From: Microbacterium sp. SLBN-146
Lineage (GTDB): Bacteria > Actinomycetota > Actinomycetes > Actinomycetales > Microbacteriaceae
Assembly (NCBI RefSeq): GCF_006715145.1
Contig: NZ_VFMR01000001.1
Span: 1,178,001 to 1,242,000 of the forward strand
Length of the DNA stretch: 64,000 nucleotides
Direction of reading: 5' to 3'
Shown: piece by piece, positions 1 through 9,766 of the stretch
Layout: each line of letters begins with the position of its first letter
How positions within the stretch are numbered: position 1 is the first letter of the stretch
Notes under the pieces: model-generated
Seen by the model: the letters and a program-made list of their open reading frames with translations, nothing else
Database searches by the model: none
What the model was told of the DNA's origin: nothing
Position numbers and translations under genes: made by a program

Positions 1-949
1 TCCCGAACACGTCCTCCGCCGAGGCGACCGCCCCCGCGCGGATGACGTCGAACATGAGGTCGTACGCGAGCTGATCGTTCGATCGTCCGTCGGTCTCGAG
101 TGATGCGGCCGCCGCCTTCTCTTCCGAGTCGACGAACCGCGGACCACCGCGCCGCGGCCGCAGCGCCGAGTCGATGATCGACCGCACCCACGCCGCAGCG
201 TCGTCATCGAAGACGAAATGCCCGTGGTGCTGACCGTTGCGATCACTCCACAGTCGGAACGAACGAGCCTCATAACGCTCGGCGAAGCGCATCTCGGCCC
301 CGGCAGGATCGAGAGCATCGCGGACGGCACGCGCACGAGCTCTGAGTTCTTCGACCGGAAGACCCTGCGCCTCGCCGACCAACTGTGCGGCCGCGATCGA
401 CCACACGTCGTTCGCATCGCTCGCGGCGTCGACGGGCGGCTCACCGAGTCCGCCGCGGATGGCGTCATGCTGATCCAGCGTGATCCCGCCCGAGAGGAGC
501 GCGCGCCGCAGGGGTTCGTGCCACGGCGCGGCCTCCGGAGGGACCCCCGCATCGCCGGCGTCCGCTTGCACGATTGCAGCCGAGTCGGCTTCTTCCACGG
601 GAGCCGTCGAGGGGAGAAGCGACTCGCCGACCTGGACGGCCCTGCGCGCAGCCGCGGCCGTACTCCCGGTGATCGACTGGATCATCGCGGCCGGAGTCCG
701 GTGGCCCCGCTTGCTCGCGAGCCCCTGATATCCGCGGTCTCGATGCGATCGGCGGGCAGCAACTCCGGCGGCGATGACGCCGAGCCGGTCGAGGCAGGTC
801 CGTACTGCGGCCACGTGCTCGAGAACCGCGACGAGGTTATCATCGTCTATCTGTTCGATGACATGGACGAGCTGATCGGTCTCAATATCCAATGCTCGCA
901 TGGCGTGTAAGCGACCAACGTGTCGCTCAAGCTCTGCCAGGAATGTCAT
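1..949 (-). CDS. DUF222 / HNH endonuclease-type protein, 5' part only
   Basis: Read from an ATG at 949 leftward, the frame stays open for 316 codons and leaves the window, so the C-terminus is missing. The visible part is the DUF222 region: an amphipathic helical N-terminus with the typical stretch AAGVAARRSHRDRGYQG, followed by conserved blocks such as GHFVFDDDAAAWV. In this family DUF222 precedes a C-terminal HNH nuclease domain, which would lie outside the window. The start is fixed because the next upstream ATG on this strand runs into a TGA just before it; GAGGG lies directly upstream. These proteins are very abundant, multi-copy families in Microbacteriaceae, and their cellular role is not established. 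It is not visibly linked to the glycan genes to its right. Confidence 0.85.
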   Translation of the reverse strand, partial: MTFLAELERHVGRLHAMRALDIETDQLVHVIEQIDDDNLVAVLEHVAAVRTCLDRLGVIAAGVAARRSHRDRGYQGLASKRGHRTPAAMIQSITGSTAAAARRAVQVGESLLPSTAPVEEADSAAIVQADAGDAGVPPEAAPWHEPLRRALLSGGITLDQHDAIRGGLGEPPVDAASDANDVWSIAAAQLVGEAQGLPVEELRARARAVRDALDPAGAEMRFAERYEARSFRLWSDRNGQHHGHFVFDDDAAAWVRSIIDSALRPRRGGPRFVDSEEKAAAASLETDGRSNDQLAYDLMFDVIRAGAVASAEDVFG

Positions 950-1027
950 ACCCTCATCATGTCAAGAACCACCGACATTAGAATGTAGATCCACGCAATC
1001 TGTGGATAACCCGCGTGCGAGAGCGCC

Positions 1028-1624
1028 CTACTCCGGCGCGAGCACTCCGCCGGACTCGAGGTAGCGCTCGCCCGACTCGGGGCAGACCCAGACGCCGTCG
1101 GCGTCCGCGACGAGCGGCTTCCCCACACGTCCGACCCACCCGATGCGCCGTGCGGGAACCCCCACGACGAGGGCGTAGTCGGGCACGTCCTTCGCGACGA
1201 CCGCCCCCGCCGCCACGAGCGCCCACGCGCCGATCGTGACCGGCGCGATGCAGACGGCGCGCGCTCCGATCGACGCTCCCGTGCCGATCGTGACGCCGAC
1301 GGCATGCCAGTCGTCGGCGCTCTTGAGGGTGACGTCGGGGTTGACGGCGCGCGGGAACTCGTCGTTCGTCAGCACGGCCGCGGGTCCGATGAAGACACCG
1401 TCGCCGAGGCGCGCGGGTTCGTACACGAGCGCGTAGTTCTGGATCTTGCACGAGTCGCCGAGCACGACGTCGGGTCCGATGTAGGCGCCGCGGCCGATAT
1501 TGCAGTCCGCACCGAGGCGCGCGCCCTCGCGTACCTGCGCGAGGTGCCAGACCCGCGTGCGTGGTCCGAGGTGCGCGGAGTCGGCGACATCAGCGCTCGG
1601 CTGGACGACGGGTGCGTCGGTCAT
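1028..1624 (-). CDS. Hexapeptide-repeat sugar N-acetyltransferase (WbpD-like)
   Basis: A 198-residue left-handed beta-helix acyltransferase. Isoleucine-patch hexapeptides run from about residue 15 to 150 (GADCNIGRGAYIGPDVVLGD, then IGTGASIGARAVCIAPVTIG), ending in the VVAKDVPDYALVVGVPARRIGW signature split over residues about 145-168. Size and insert pattern (VYEPARLGDGVFIGPAAVLTND) fit UDP-2-acetamido-3-amino-uronate N-acetyltransferases such as WbpD/WlbB, which acetylate the 3-amino group with acetyl-CoA in the cytoplasm. A good ribosome site (GAGGA) precedes the ATG at 1624. The gene is divergent from the oxidase at 1683. The matching oxidoreductase and aminotransferase are 8-12 kb away on the other strand, so the pathway link is inference. 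A generic sugar O-acetyltransferase is the alternative. Confidence 0.85.
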   Translation of the reverse strand: MTDAPVVQPSADVADSAHLGPRTRVWHLAQVREGARLGADCNIGRGAYIGPDVVLGDSCKIQNYALVYEPARLGDGVFIGPAAVLTNDEFPRAVNPDVTLKSADDWHAVGVTIGTGASIGARAVCIAPVTIGAWALVAAGAVVAKDVPDYALVVGVPARRIGWVGRVGKPLVADADGVWVCPESGERYLESGGVLAPE

Positions 1625-1682
1625 GGTGTGTCCTCGCGTGCGTGTGGCGTCCTTATGATGAACCGCGGGGGAGGTCGCGGAC

Positions 1683-2861
1683 GTGACTCAGTATGGCGTG
1701 ATCGGTGCCGGAATCGTCGGTCTCGCGGTGGCGCGTGCGCTGACTCAGCGAGGTCACGACGTCGTGGTCTTCGAGAAGGAGGACAGGGTCGCCGCCCACC
1801 AGACGGGCCACAACTCCGGCGTCGTGCACGCCGGCATCTACTACGCGCCGGGCTCCCTCAAGGCAGAGTTGTGCGCGAAGGGCCGTGTCGCGACCCGCGA
1901 CTACTGTCTCGAGCGGGGTCTGCCCTACCGCGAGGTCGGCAAGCTCGTCATCGCTGTCGACGAGTCCGAGCTGCCCGCCCTCGCAGGGCTCGAGAAGAAG
2001 GCCACGGCGAACGGCGTACCCGGACTCGCGCGGGTCGACGAGAGCGGCATCCGCGACATCGAGCCGGCTGCCACGGGAGTCGGCGCCCTGCACTCGCCGC
2101 ACACGGCCGTCGTCGACTACGTCGCGATCGCGGAGGAAATGGCGAAGGACGTGACGGATGCCGGAGGCGAGGTCCTGCTCGGTGCGGAGGTCACCGGCAT
2201 CCGTGTCCAGGGCGACCGGGTGACGATCGAGACGCCGCGGGCGACGCGGACAGTCGATCGGCTGGTCGTGTGCGCAGGCCTGCAGTCGGATGCCGTCGCG
2301 AAACTCGTCGGCGCCGACCCGTCGCCCCGCATCCTGCCGTTCCGTGGCGAGTACTGGGAGTTGGATCCCGCGCGCGCCGACCTCGTGCGCGGCATGATCT
2401 ACCCGGTGCCCGACCCCCGATTCCCGTTCCTCGGTGTGCATTTCACACGTGGGTTTGACGATCATGTTCACGTCGGACCCAACGCTGTGCCCGCCCTGGC
2501 TCGCGAGGGGTACCGCTGGCGCGATGTCTCGTTCGGCGACACGTGGGCCTCGCTGACGTGGCCGGGAGCTCTGCCGCTCGCGCGACAGCACTGGCGCATG
2601 GGCGTATACGAGACGTGGGGGTCGGTTTCGAAGTCGGCCTACTACCGCCGCGCGCGGAAGTTCGTCCCGGAGCTGCGCCTCGAAGACCTGACGCGCAAGA
2701 CGGCCGCGGGCGTCCGGGCGCAGGCGTGGGGGCGAGACGGCGCGCTCCTCGACGACTTCGCGATCGACACTGTCGGCCCCGTGACGCTCCTCCGCAACGC
2801 GCCTTCGCCCGCGGCGACCTCATCCATGGCGATCGCGGAGTATCTGCTCGACCGGCTGTGA
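1683..2861 (+). CDS. lhgO: L-2-hydroxyglutarate oxidase (LhgO family FAD enzyme)
   Basis: A 392-residue FAD-dependent oxidoreductase of the DAO superfamily. The dinucleotide-binding motif GAGIVG is at residues 8-13, followed by the acidic end of strand 2 (VFEKE). The LhgO-typical stretches HQTGHNSGVVHAGIYY and FPFLGVHFTR are present, and the length fits the family. LhgO oxidises L-2-hydroxyglutarate to 2-oxoglutarate and passes electrons to the membrane quinone pool. Translation starts at GTG 1683; no in-frame ATG fits the Rossmann start better. In this locus it sits next to a WbpD-like acetyltransferase, upstream of a WbpB-like oxidoreductase whose family releases L-2-hydroxyglutarate, which gives it a plausible pathway role beyond housekeeping. 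Confidence 0.88.
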   Translation: MTQYGVIGAGIVGLAVARALTQRGHDVVVFEKEDRVAAHQTGHNSGVVHAGIYYAPGSLKAELCAKGRVATRDYCLERGLPYREVGKLVIAVDESELPALAGLEKKATANGVPGLARVDESGIRDIEPAATGVGALHSPHTAVVDYVAIAEEMAKDVTDAGGEVLLGAEVTGIRVQGDRVTIETPRATRTVDRLVVCAGLQSDAVAKLVGADPSPRILPFRGEYWELDPARADLVRGMIYPVPDPRFPFLGVHFTRGFDDHVHVGPNAVPALAREGYRWRDVSFGDTWASLTWPGALPLARQHWRMGVYETWGSVSKSAYYRRARKFVPELRLEDLTRKTAAGVRAQAWGRDGALLDDFAIDTVGPVTLLRNAPSPAATSSMAIAEYLLDRL

Positions 2862-3050
2862 CTCCTTCCTTGTGGAAATCCTGAGGAAACGGGTCTTCTC
2901 TTCCGCTTCGTCGTGTGGATAGGATCACGGGTGGGGACGACTGAGGTCGCCGCGCCTTTGGGGAAATCGGCGCGGGTGGATCTTGTTCCTGGTCGCGGAG
3001 GGGTCTGCGGTCGAGGCTAAACCCGCTACGTCGGCGGGGACTGGGGAATC

Positions 3051-6000
3051 ATGACGAACGTCACGTGGGGTATTGACGGATCTGCTGCACGGCGCTCGCG
3101 CCGGACACGGTGGGCGGCGATGCTCGGCATCTTCGCGCTCGTCGCGACGCTCTTCGTCGCGCTCGACGCGCCCGTCGCGGCGCAGGGCGCGAGCGAATGC
3201 GGCCCGAACATCAACAAGATCGTGTGCGAGAACCAGAAGCCGGGCACCGATCCCGAAGAGTGGGACATCACGGGCGCGGGGGATTCGTCGATCCAGGGCT
3301 TCGCGACCGACATCTCCGTCAACGTCGGCTCGACGATCGACTTCAAGATCGACACGGATGCCACGAACTACACGATCGACATCTACCGCACCGGCTGGTA
3401 TCAGGGACTCGGCGCTCGCCACATCGCGAGCGTGACGCCCTCGGCGGCGCTGCCGCAGAACCAGCCCGAGTGCATCTCCGACCTCGCAACCGAACTGTAC
3501 GACTGCGGCACGTGGAACGTGTCGGCATCCTGGAACGTGCCGTCGAACGCCGTCTCGGGCGTGTACATCGCGAGCCTTCGCCGCACCGACACGGGTGGCC
3601 AGAGCCACATCACGTTCATCGTCCGGGAGGACGGCAACACGTCGGACGTCCTCTTCCAGACCTCCGACCCGACGTGGCACGCTTACAACACGTACGGCGG
3701 CTCGGACTTCTACCAGGGCGCCGGCAACGGTCGCGCCTACAAGATCAGCTACAACCGTCCTTTCGCGACACGTGGGCACGAGAGCGGACGAGACTTCTAC
3801 TTCAGCTCCGAGTACGCGACGGTCCGATTCCTGGAGCGCAACGGCTACGACATGAGCTACATCGCCGGCGTGGACACCGACCGGCGCGGTGGCGAACTCC
3901 TCAATCACAACGTGTTCCTGTCCGTCGGTCACGACGAGTATTGGTCGGGCGCACAGCGGGCCAACATCGAGGCGGCTCGGGATGCCGGTGTGAACCTCCA
4001 GTTCCTCACGGGCAACGAGGGGTACTGGCGAACCCGCTACGAGGCCTCCACGACGGGGGCGAACGGCGATCACCGCACACTCGTCTCGTACAAGGAGACG
4101 TGGGGCAACTCGACCAACCGCGGTGGCGGCAAGATCGACGCCTCGAGCCCCGAGTGGACGGGCACGTGGCGTGACCCGCGCTTCGCTCCTCAGTCGCAAG
4201 GCGGCGGACTGCCGGAGAACGCCGTCACGGGCACCATGTACTTCGTCAACCACGACGACCTTCCCCTCACCGTGAACGCCGACGAGGGCAAGTACCGTCT
4301 CTGGCGCAATACGGGTCTGGACTCCCTCGCCTCGGGAGCCAAGGCGGAGCTCGCCCCGCACACCGTCGGGTACGAGTCGAACGAAGTCTCCGACAACGGG
4401 TTCAGTCCCGCGGGCCTCATCAAGCTGTCCACCACCGTCGGGCCGACGCCGCAGTACCTCACCGACTACGGAAACACCGTCGTGGAGGGAACGACGCAGC
4501 ACCACGTGACGCTCTACCGCGCACCCAGTACGGCGCTCGTGTTCTCGGCCGCGAGCATCCAGTGGGGCTGGGGTCTCGACGAAACGCACGACGGCAACGG
4601 CGCGCCCGCGGATTCCCGCATGCAGCAAGCGCAGGTCAACCTCCTCGCCGACATGGACGCGCAGCCGGGGTCGCTCATGCAGGGGCTCGTGCCGGCGACC
4701 AAGACCACTGACGCGACACCCCCGAGTGTGACGATCACGTCGCCGACGGCGGGTGCCACCGTCGCGCACGGCTCGACCGTCACGGTCACCGGAACAGCAT
4801 CCGACGTCGGCGGCCGTGTCGCCGGAGTCGAGGTGTCGACCGACGGCGGGACGGTCTGGCGCACCGCGACCGGGACGACGTCGTGGACCTACACAGGCAT
4901 TCAGCAGGGCATCGGATCCACGCAGATCCTCGTCCGCGCGACCGACGACAGTGCGAACTACTCGACGACCCCCGCGAGCCGCAGCATCACCGTCGCGGGG
5001 CCGTACACGGCTTTCGGCGGAATGACACCGGAGAGCGCGTCGACGGATGACGCGCAGGCGGTCGAACTCGGCCTGAAGTTCTCGGTGGCGGTGGATGGCG
5101 AAGCCACGGGAGTCCGCTTCTACAAGGGGCCGGCCAACGGCGGCACCCACGTCGGTTCGCTCTGGAACTCCGCCGGAACGCGTCTCGCAACCGTCACCTT
5201 CACGAACGAGTCGGCATCGGGATGGCAGACCGCAAGCTTCGCCTCGCCCGTCGACCTCATCGCGGGGCAGACGTACACCGTGTCCTACACGGCACCGCAG
5301 GGCGGATACGCCATGGCGGCGCGCTTCTGGCCGTATGACGCCCGCCCGTCGGCTCCCGTCCAGGTCGCCTCGGGTGTCGGATCGGCAGCTCCGGGCGTCT
5401 ACGGCGCGGCGGGGACGTTCCCGGCGTCGGCCTACAACGAGTCGAACTACTTCGTCGACGTCGTCTTCGAGTCCGCCGCGGAGTCGCCGCTGCGCATCCA
5501 GAGCCGCACGCCCGCCGTCTCGGCGACCGGCGTCGGACTGAGCGCACCCGTCACGGTGACCTTCACGAGGGATGCTGCGCCGAGCTCGGTCTCTCTGACC
5601 GTGGCCGAGCAGGGCGGCGCGAACGCCGCCGGAACGACGACTTACAACGCCGCGACCCGGACGGCCACGTTCACGCCGAGCGCAGCGTATGCACCCTCGA
5701 CGATCTACACCGTCACTCCGGCGGCGACCGACACGCAGGGGATCGCGCTCGTCGAGGGATCCTCGTGGTCCTTCACGACGAAGGAGCCCGATCAGTCGCT
5801 CGGCGAGTGCCCGTGCACGATCTTCCCGGAGTCGCGCATCCCGACGATCGCCTCGGCGAACGACACCGCGCTCGTGACGCTCGGCACACGATTCGAGGTC
5901 TCCACCCCCGGAACGATCCGCGGCGTCAAGTTCTACAAGGGTTCCCTCAACACAGGAGTCCATCAGGGCTCCCTGTGGAAGGCCGACGGAACTCGCCTTG

Positions 6001-9000
6001 CGACGATCGCTTTCACGAACGAGTCCGCCACTGGGTGGCAGACGGCGTACTTCGCGACGCCGGTGCCCGTCGAGCCGGGCGTCCAATACATTGCGGGATA
6101 CCTGGCGCCTTTCGGCGGCTACGCCGCGACGGGCGGAGCGTTCGCGAGCGCCGCCTATGAGCGGACTCCCTTCACGGTTCCTGTCAACGGCGGTGCTTTC
6201 ACCTACTCCGATGGGTTCCCGGGCACGTCCTCGACGACCGACTACGGCGTGGACGTCGTCTTCGCGCCGCTGAGCGACTCTCCGACCATCGTCACCCAGA
6301 CGCCCGCGTCAGGAGCGACGGGGGTGGGGGTCAGCTCGACGATCTCGGCGACGTTCTCGACGGCGATCGCCGGTGGATTCACCGGGACCGTCCTCGCTGA
6401 CGGAAGCGCCGTCGCGGGGACGTGGACGAGGACGACGGGGAACACCGTCGCCCAGTTCACTCCCTCGGCTCCGCTTCCGCGCGGCGTCCAGGTCACGGTC
6501 TCGCTCAGCGGGATCGCGAGCGTCGGCGGAACCAGCGGCCCTGCCGTTGACTGGTCCTTCACGACGGTCCCGGCGTCCGCTGATGGGTCGGTGAGCCTGC
6601 TCGAAGGCCAGACCCCGGTCACGTCCACGACGGACACGGGGGCTGTGGAGCTCGGCATGGCGTTCACGTCCTCCGTGCCCGGACAGGTGCGTGCCATCCG
6701 CTTCTTCAAGGCATCGGGCAACACCGGCATCCACACGGGTTCGCTGTGGGGACCGTCGGGGACCCGGCTGGCGCAGGTGACGTTCGTCGGAGAGAGCGCA
6801 TCCGGATGGCAGCGTGCCGTCCTCAGCACTCCCGTCGACATCGCGGCGGGCGCCGTCTACACGGTGTCGTACCACGCACCCCAGGGGAACTACTCGTTCA
6901 CGTCGAGTGCCTTCGCGTCTCCCATGACGAACGGTCCCTTGACGGCGGTCTCACCCGACAACGGTCGTTTCCGCTACGGTTCGGGCGGCGTGCGGCCGAC
7001 GGAGAGCTGGAACTCCACGAACTACTTCGTCGACGTCGAGTTCATGCCGACCGCCGAGGATCCGACGGTCATCGCGACCGAGCCGGCTTCGGGCGCGACA
7101 GGTGCCAGCGCGAGCGCGAACATCACGGCGACGTTCGACCGTGCCGTTGCGGAGTCCTCCGTGAGCGTCGAGGTGTCGACGGCAGCAGGAGCGGCGGTCG
7201 CCGGCGCGACGACCTACAACGCGACGAACCGACGCGTGACGTTCGATCCGACCTCGGCGCTCGCTGCGGACACGCCGTACACGGCGACGGTGAAGATCGA
7301 CGGAAACGTCGTGTCCTCGTGGGGATTCCGCACGGCCGCCGAGGGCTCGACGGTTCAGACTCAGACGATCTTCGGGTCGGAGGCGCCGGAACTCGCGGCC
7401 GCCGATGACACGTCCGCCGTCGAAGTGGGGACGGCGTTCCAGGTCTCTGAAGCGGGCACGGCGACGGCGGTGCGGTTCTTCAAGGCCGCCACGAACACGG
7501 GTGTCCATCGCGGAACGCTCTGGTCCGAGACGGGAACCGTGCTCGCGCAGGTCGACTTCGCCGACGAGACGGCATCGGGATGGCAGCGGATGGAGTTCTC
7601 CCAGCCGGTCGAGCTCGAGCCCGGAGTCACGTACACGGTCTCGGTCTTCAACCCGAACGGTCGCTACTCGGTCACGTCGGGGTACTTCGCGACGCCGAAG
7701 ATCAGCGGCAAGATCACCGCGCCGGCGCTCACGAACGGCCGGTTCTTCTACGGCGGATCTGGCGGGTTCCCCGTCGATTCGTGGGGCTCCTCGGCGTACT
7801 TCGTCGATGCGGAGATCGAGTTCTCGTCGACGACGACAGCGGCACCCGCTGTCACGACGACGACCCCCGCAGCATCCGCCACGAATGTGGCACCGGACAC
7901 CGCGGTGATCTCGGCCACTCTCACGGACGCCACGTCGGCGACGATCAGCGTCACCGACGACGGTGCGCCGGTCGACGGCTCGTCGACGTTCACCGCGACG
8001 AGCGGTGTCGTGACGTTCACGCCCGCCGCGGCGCTCGCGCGGGGAAAGACCTACATCGTCACCGTCGCCGCCGACGGCAGCGCGGTGCCGGGAGGATCGT
8101 GGAGTTTCGCGACGACCCCCTCCGTCGCACTCCAGTCGACGACGCCTTCGGCCGGTGCGACGAGTGTGAACCCGGCCTCCGTGTCGATCTCGGCGACACT
8201 CGCCAACGCGTCGGCCGCGTCGATCGCGCTCGTCGACGGGACGACACCCGTCGAGGGCTCCTCGAGCTTCACGGCCCCAACGGGCACCGTCGTCTTCACT
8301 CCGACCGCCGTCCTGGGGCGCGGCAAGACCTATACGGTCACCGTGACCGCCGACGGCGCGGCGGTTCCGCAAGGCTCGTGGAGCTTCACGACGACGCCCG
8401 CTGCGAGCCTCACGGCCACGACCCCTGCCGCCTCCGCGACCAACGTGGACCCCGCGACGGCGAGCATCACGGCGACTCTCACGAACGCGGCAGCCGGAGC
8501 GATCGCGGTGACGTCGAACGGCAGCGCCGTCGCCGGCACATCGAGCTTCAACTCGGCCACCGGCGTCGTGACCTTCACTCCGTCGGCAGCTCTCGTCCGC
8601 GCCCGCACCTACTCGGCCACGGTGACCGCCGACGGCCAGGCCGTCTCGGGGGGCACGTGGACGTTCACGACGATTCCGAACCCCGCGATCTCGGCACGGA
8701 CGCCCGCTGCGTCGGCGACGCGCGTCGTCCCCGGCACGCCTATCACCGCGACGATCACGAATGCGACGACAGCCGTGCTCACGATGACCTCGAACGGGTC
8801 CAACGTTGCGGGCACCTCGTCCTTCAACGCGACCACGGGCGTGGCGACCTTCACTCCGGCCGCGACGCTCGCGTGGAACCGTACCTACAGCGTCACGGCG
8901 ACGGCGAACGGCGCCGCGCTTTCGGGCGGCACATGGAGCTTCACGACCACGCCTCAGGCGACGCGCACAGCGATCAGTCCGGCTTCCGGCGCGACGAACG

Positions 9001-9698
9001 TCAACCCGGCGACGGCGACGATCTCGGCGACCCTCAGCAACGCCGTCACGGCGACGCTCGCGCTCAAGCAGGGGACGACCGACGTCGCGGGCACATCCGC
9101 GTACAACACCTCGACGGGCGTCGTGACCTTCACACCTGCCGTGACGCTGGACTGGACCAAGGTCTACACCGCGACGGTCACCGCGAACAACGCCGCCGTC
9201 GCGAATGGGACGTGGTCGTTCACGACGATGGCAAAGCCTGATCAGGTGAGCATGTTCACGACCGGCACGCCGGCGAACGCCAACGCGAGCGCGGGCTCGA
9301 CGGTGCAGACGGGAACGCGGTTCCGCGCGAGCGTCCCGGGCGTCGTGACGACCATCCGCTTCTACAAGGGGACCCAGAACACGGGCACGCACACCGGCTA
9401 TCTGCGCACGACGAGCGGCACGATCCTCGGTCAGGTGACGTTCACGGGCGAGAGCTCATCGGGGTGGCAGTCGGCGGTCCTCTCGACGCCCGTCCGGCTC
9501 ACGCCGGGCACCGAGTATCGCGTGACGTTGTATGCGAGCTCCGGTCGGTACTCGACGACGCAGAACGCGTTCACGAGTCCCGTCACCTACGGCCCGCTGA
9601 CGGCCTTGGGAGGAGTGTCGGGCTTCGGCACGAGCGCTCCCACGAGCACCGTCACGAGCAACTTCTGGGTGGACGTCGTCTTCGACCCTGACAATTGA
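3051..9698 (+). CDS. Giant secreted DMFase-beta-like protein with five DUF4082 and multiple Ig-like domains
   Basis: 2215 residues. An N-terminal signal peptide has a twin-arginine-like RRTR patch, a hydrophobic core and a likely cut after AQG near residue 47. Residues about 60-530 match the N,N-dimethylformamidase beta-subunit-like domain (FLSVGHDEYWS, TGNEGYW). Residues 560-640 are an Ig-like fold (SPTAGATVAHGSTVTVTG). DUF4082 modules (GVRFYKG...TGWQTA...Y.VSY.AP.G.Y pattern) follow at about 653-807, 916-1070, 1180-1331, 1433-1588 and 2062-2214. SbsA/Big_5-like Ig domains separate the first four, and five consecutive Ig repeats of about 92 residues fill 1596-2060. There is no LPXTG, transmembrane tail or SLH domain, so it is predicted to be released or held through carbohydrate binding. 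It stands alone upstream of the glycan core. Catalytic activity is unknown; family members of this architecture are uncharacterised. Confidence 0.85.
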   Translation: MTNVTWGIDGSAARRSRRTRWAAMLGIFALVATLFVALDAPVAAQGASECGPNINKIVCENQKPGTDPEEWDITGAGDSSIQGFATDISVNVGSTIDFKIDTDATNYTIDIYRTGWYQGLGARHIASVTPSAALPQNQPECISDLATELYDCGTWNVSASWNVPSNAVSGVYIASLRRTDTGGQSHITFIVREDGNTSDVLFQTSDPTWHAYNTYGGSDFYQGAGNGRAYKISYNRPFATRGHESGRDFYFSSEYATVRFLERNGYDMSYIAGVDTDRRGGELLNHNVFLSVGHDEYWSGAQRANIEAARDAGVNLQFLTGNEGYWRTRYEASTTGANGDHRTLVSYKETWGNSTNRGGGKIDASSPEWTGTWRDPRFAPQSQGGGLPENAVTGTMYFVNHDDLPLTVNADEGKYRLWRNTGLDSLASGAKAELAPHTVGYESNEVSDNGFSPAGLIKLSTTVGPTPQYLTDYGNTVVEGTTQHHVTLYRAPSTALVFSAASIQWGWGLDETHDGNGAPADSRMQQAQVNLLADMDAQPGSLMQGLVPATKTTDATPPSVTITSPTAGATVAHGSTVTVTGTASDVGGRVAGVEVSTDGGTVWRTATGTTSWTYTGIQQGIGSTQILVRATDDSANYSTTPASRSITVAGPYTAFGGMTPESASTDDAQAVELGLKFSVAVDGEATGVRFYKGPANGGTHVGSLWNSAGTRLATVTFTNESASGWQTASFASPVDLIAGQTYTVSYTAPQGGYAMAARFWPYDARPSAPVQVASGVGSAAPGVYGAAGTFPASAYNESNYFVDVVFESAAESPLRIQSRTPAVSATGVGLSAPVTVTFTRDAAPSSVSLTVAEQGGANAAGTTTYNAATRTATFTPSAAYAPSTIYTVTPAATDTQGIALVEGSSWSFTTKEPDQSLGECPCTIFPESRIPTIASANDTALVTLGTRFEVSTPGTIRGVKFYKGSLNTGVHQGSLWKADGTRLATIAFTNESATGWQTAYFATPVPVEPGVQYIAGYLAPFGGYAATGGAFASAAYERTPFTVPVNGGAFTYSDGFPGTSSTTDYGVDVVFAPLSDSPTIVTQTPASGATGVGVSSTISATFSTAIAGGFTGTVLADGSAVAGTWTRTTGNTVAQFTPSAPLPRGVQVTVSLSGIASVGGTSGPAVDWSFTTVPASADGSVSLLEGQTPVTSTTDTGAVELGMAFTSSVPGQVRAIRFFKASGNTGIHTGSLWGPSGTRLAQVTFVGESASGWQRAVLSTPVDIAAGAVYTVSYHAPQGNYSFTSSAFASPMTNGPLTAVSPDNGRFRYGSGGVRPTESWNSTNYFVDVEFMPTAEDPTVIATEPASGATGASASANITATFDRAVAESSVSVEVSTAAGAAVAGATTYNATNRRVTFDPTSALAADTPYTATVKIDGNVVSSWGFRTAAEGSTVQTQTIFGSEAPELAAADDTSAVEVGTAFQVSEAGTATAVRFFKAATNTGVHRGTLWSETGTVLAQVDFADETASGWQRMEFSQPVELEPGVTYTVSVFNPNGRYSVTSGYFATPKISGKITAPALTNGRFFYGGSGGFPVDSWGSSAYFVDAEIEFSSTTTAAPAVTTTTPAASATNVAPDTAVISATLTDATSATISVTDDGAPVDGSSTFTATSGVVTFTPAAALARGKTYIVTVAADGSAVPGGSWSFATTPSVALQSTTPSAGATSVNPASVSISATLANASAASIALVDGTTPVEGSSSFTAPTGTVVFTPTAVLGRGKTYTVTVTADGAAVPQGSWSFTTTPAASLTATTPAASATNVDPATASITATLTNAAAGAIAVTSNGSAVAGTSSFNSATGVVTFTPSAALVRARTYSATVTADGQAVSGGTWTFTTIPNPAISARTPAASATRVVPGTPITATITNATTAVLTMTSNGSNVAGTSSFNATTGVATFTPAATLAWNRTYSVTATANGAALSGGTWSFTTTPQATRTAISPASGATNVNPATATISATLSNAVTATLALKQGTTDVAGTSAYNTSTGVVTFTPAVTLDWTKVYTATVTANNAAVANGTWSFTTMAKPDQVSMFTTGTPANANASAGSTVQTGTRFRASVPGVVTTIRFYKGTQNTGTHTGYLRTTSGTILGQVTFTGESSSGWQSAVLSTPVRLTPGTEYRVTLYASSGRYSTTQNAFTSPVTYGPLTALGGVSGFGTSAPTSTVTSNFWVDVVFDPDN

Positions 9699-9766
9699 TG
9701 ACATCGGGAAGCTTCGAGCAGTAACGTTTGCCGAGCAGGGCAGACGAACCAAGGGGGGAATTCGGC

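Noticed and set aside
2925..6086. Minus-strand open frame of about 1050 codons opposite the giant secreted protein
   Set aside because: It is antisense to a gene with clear domains; the translation is Arg/Gly/Asp-rich with no recognisable fold, a common artefact of high-GC codon use. The same holds for 6951-9392 (minus).
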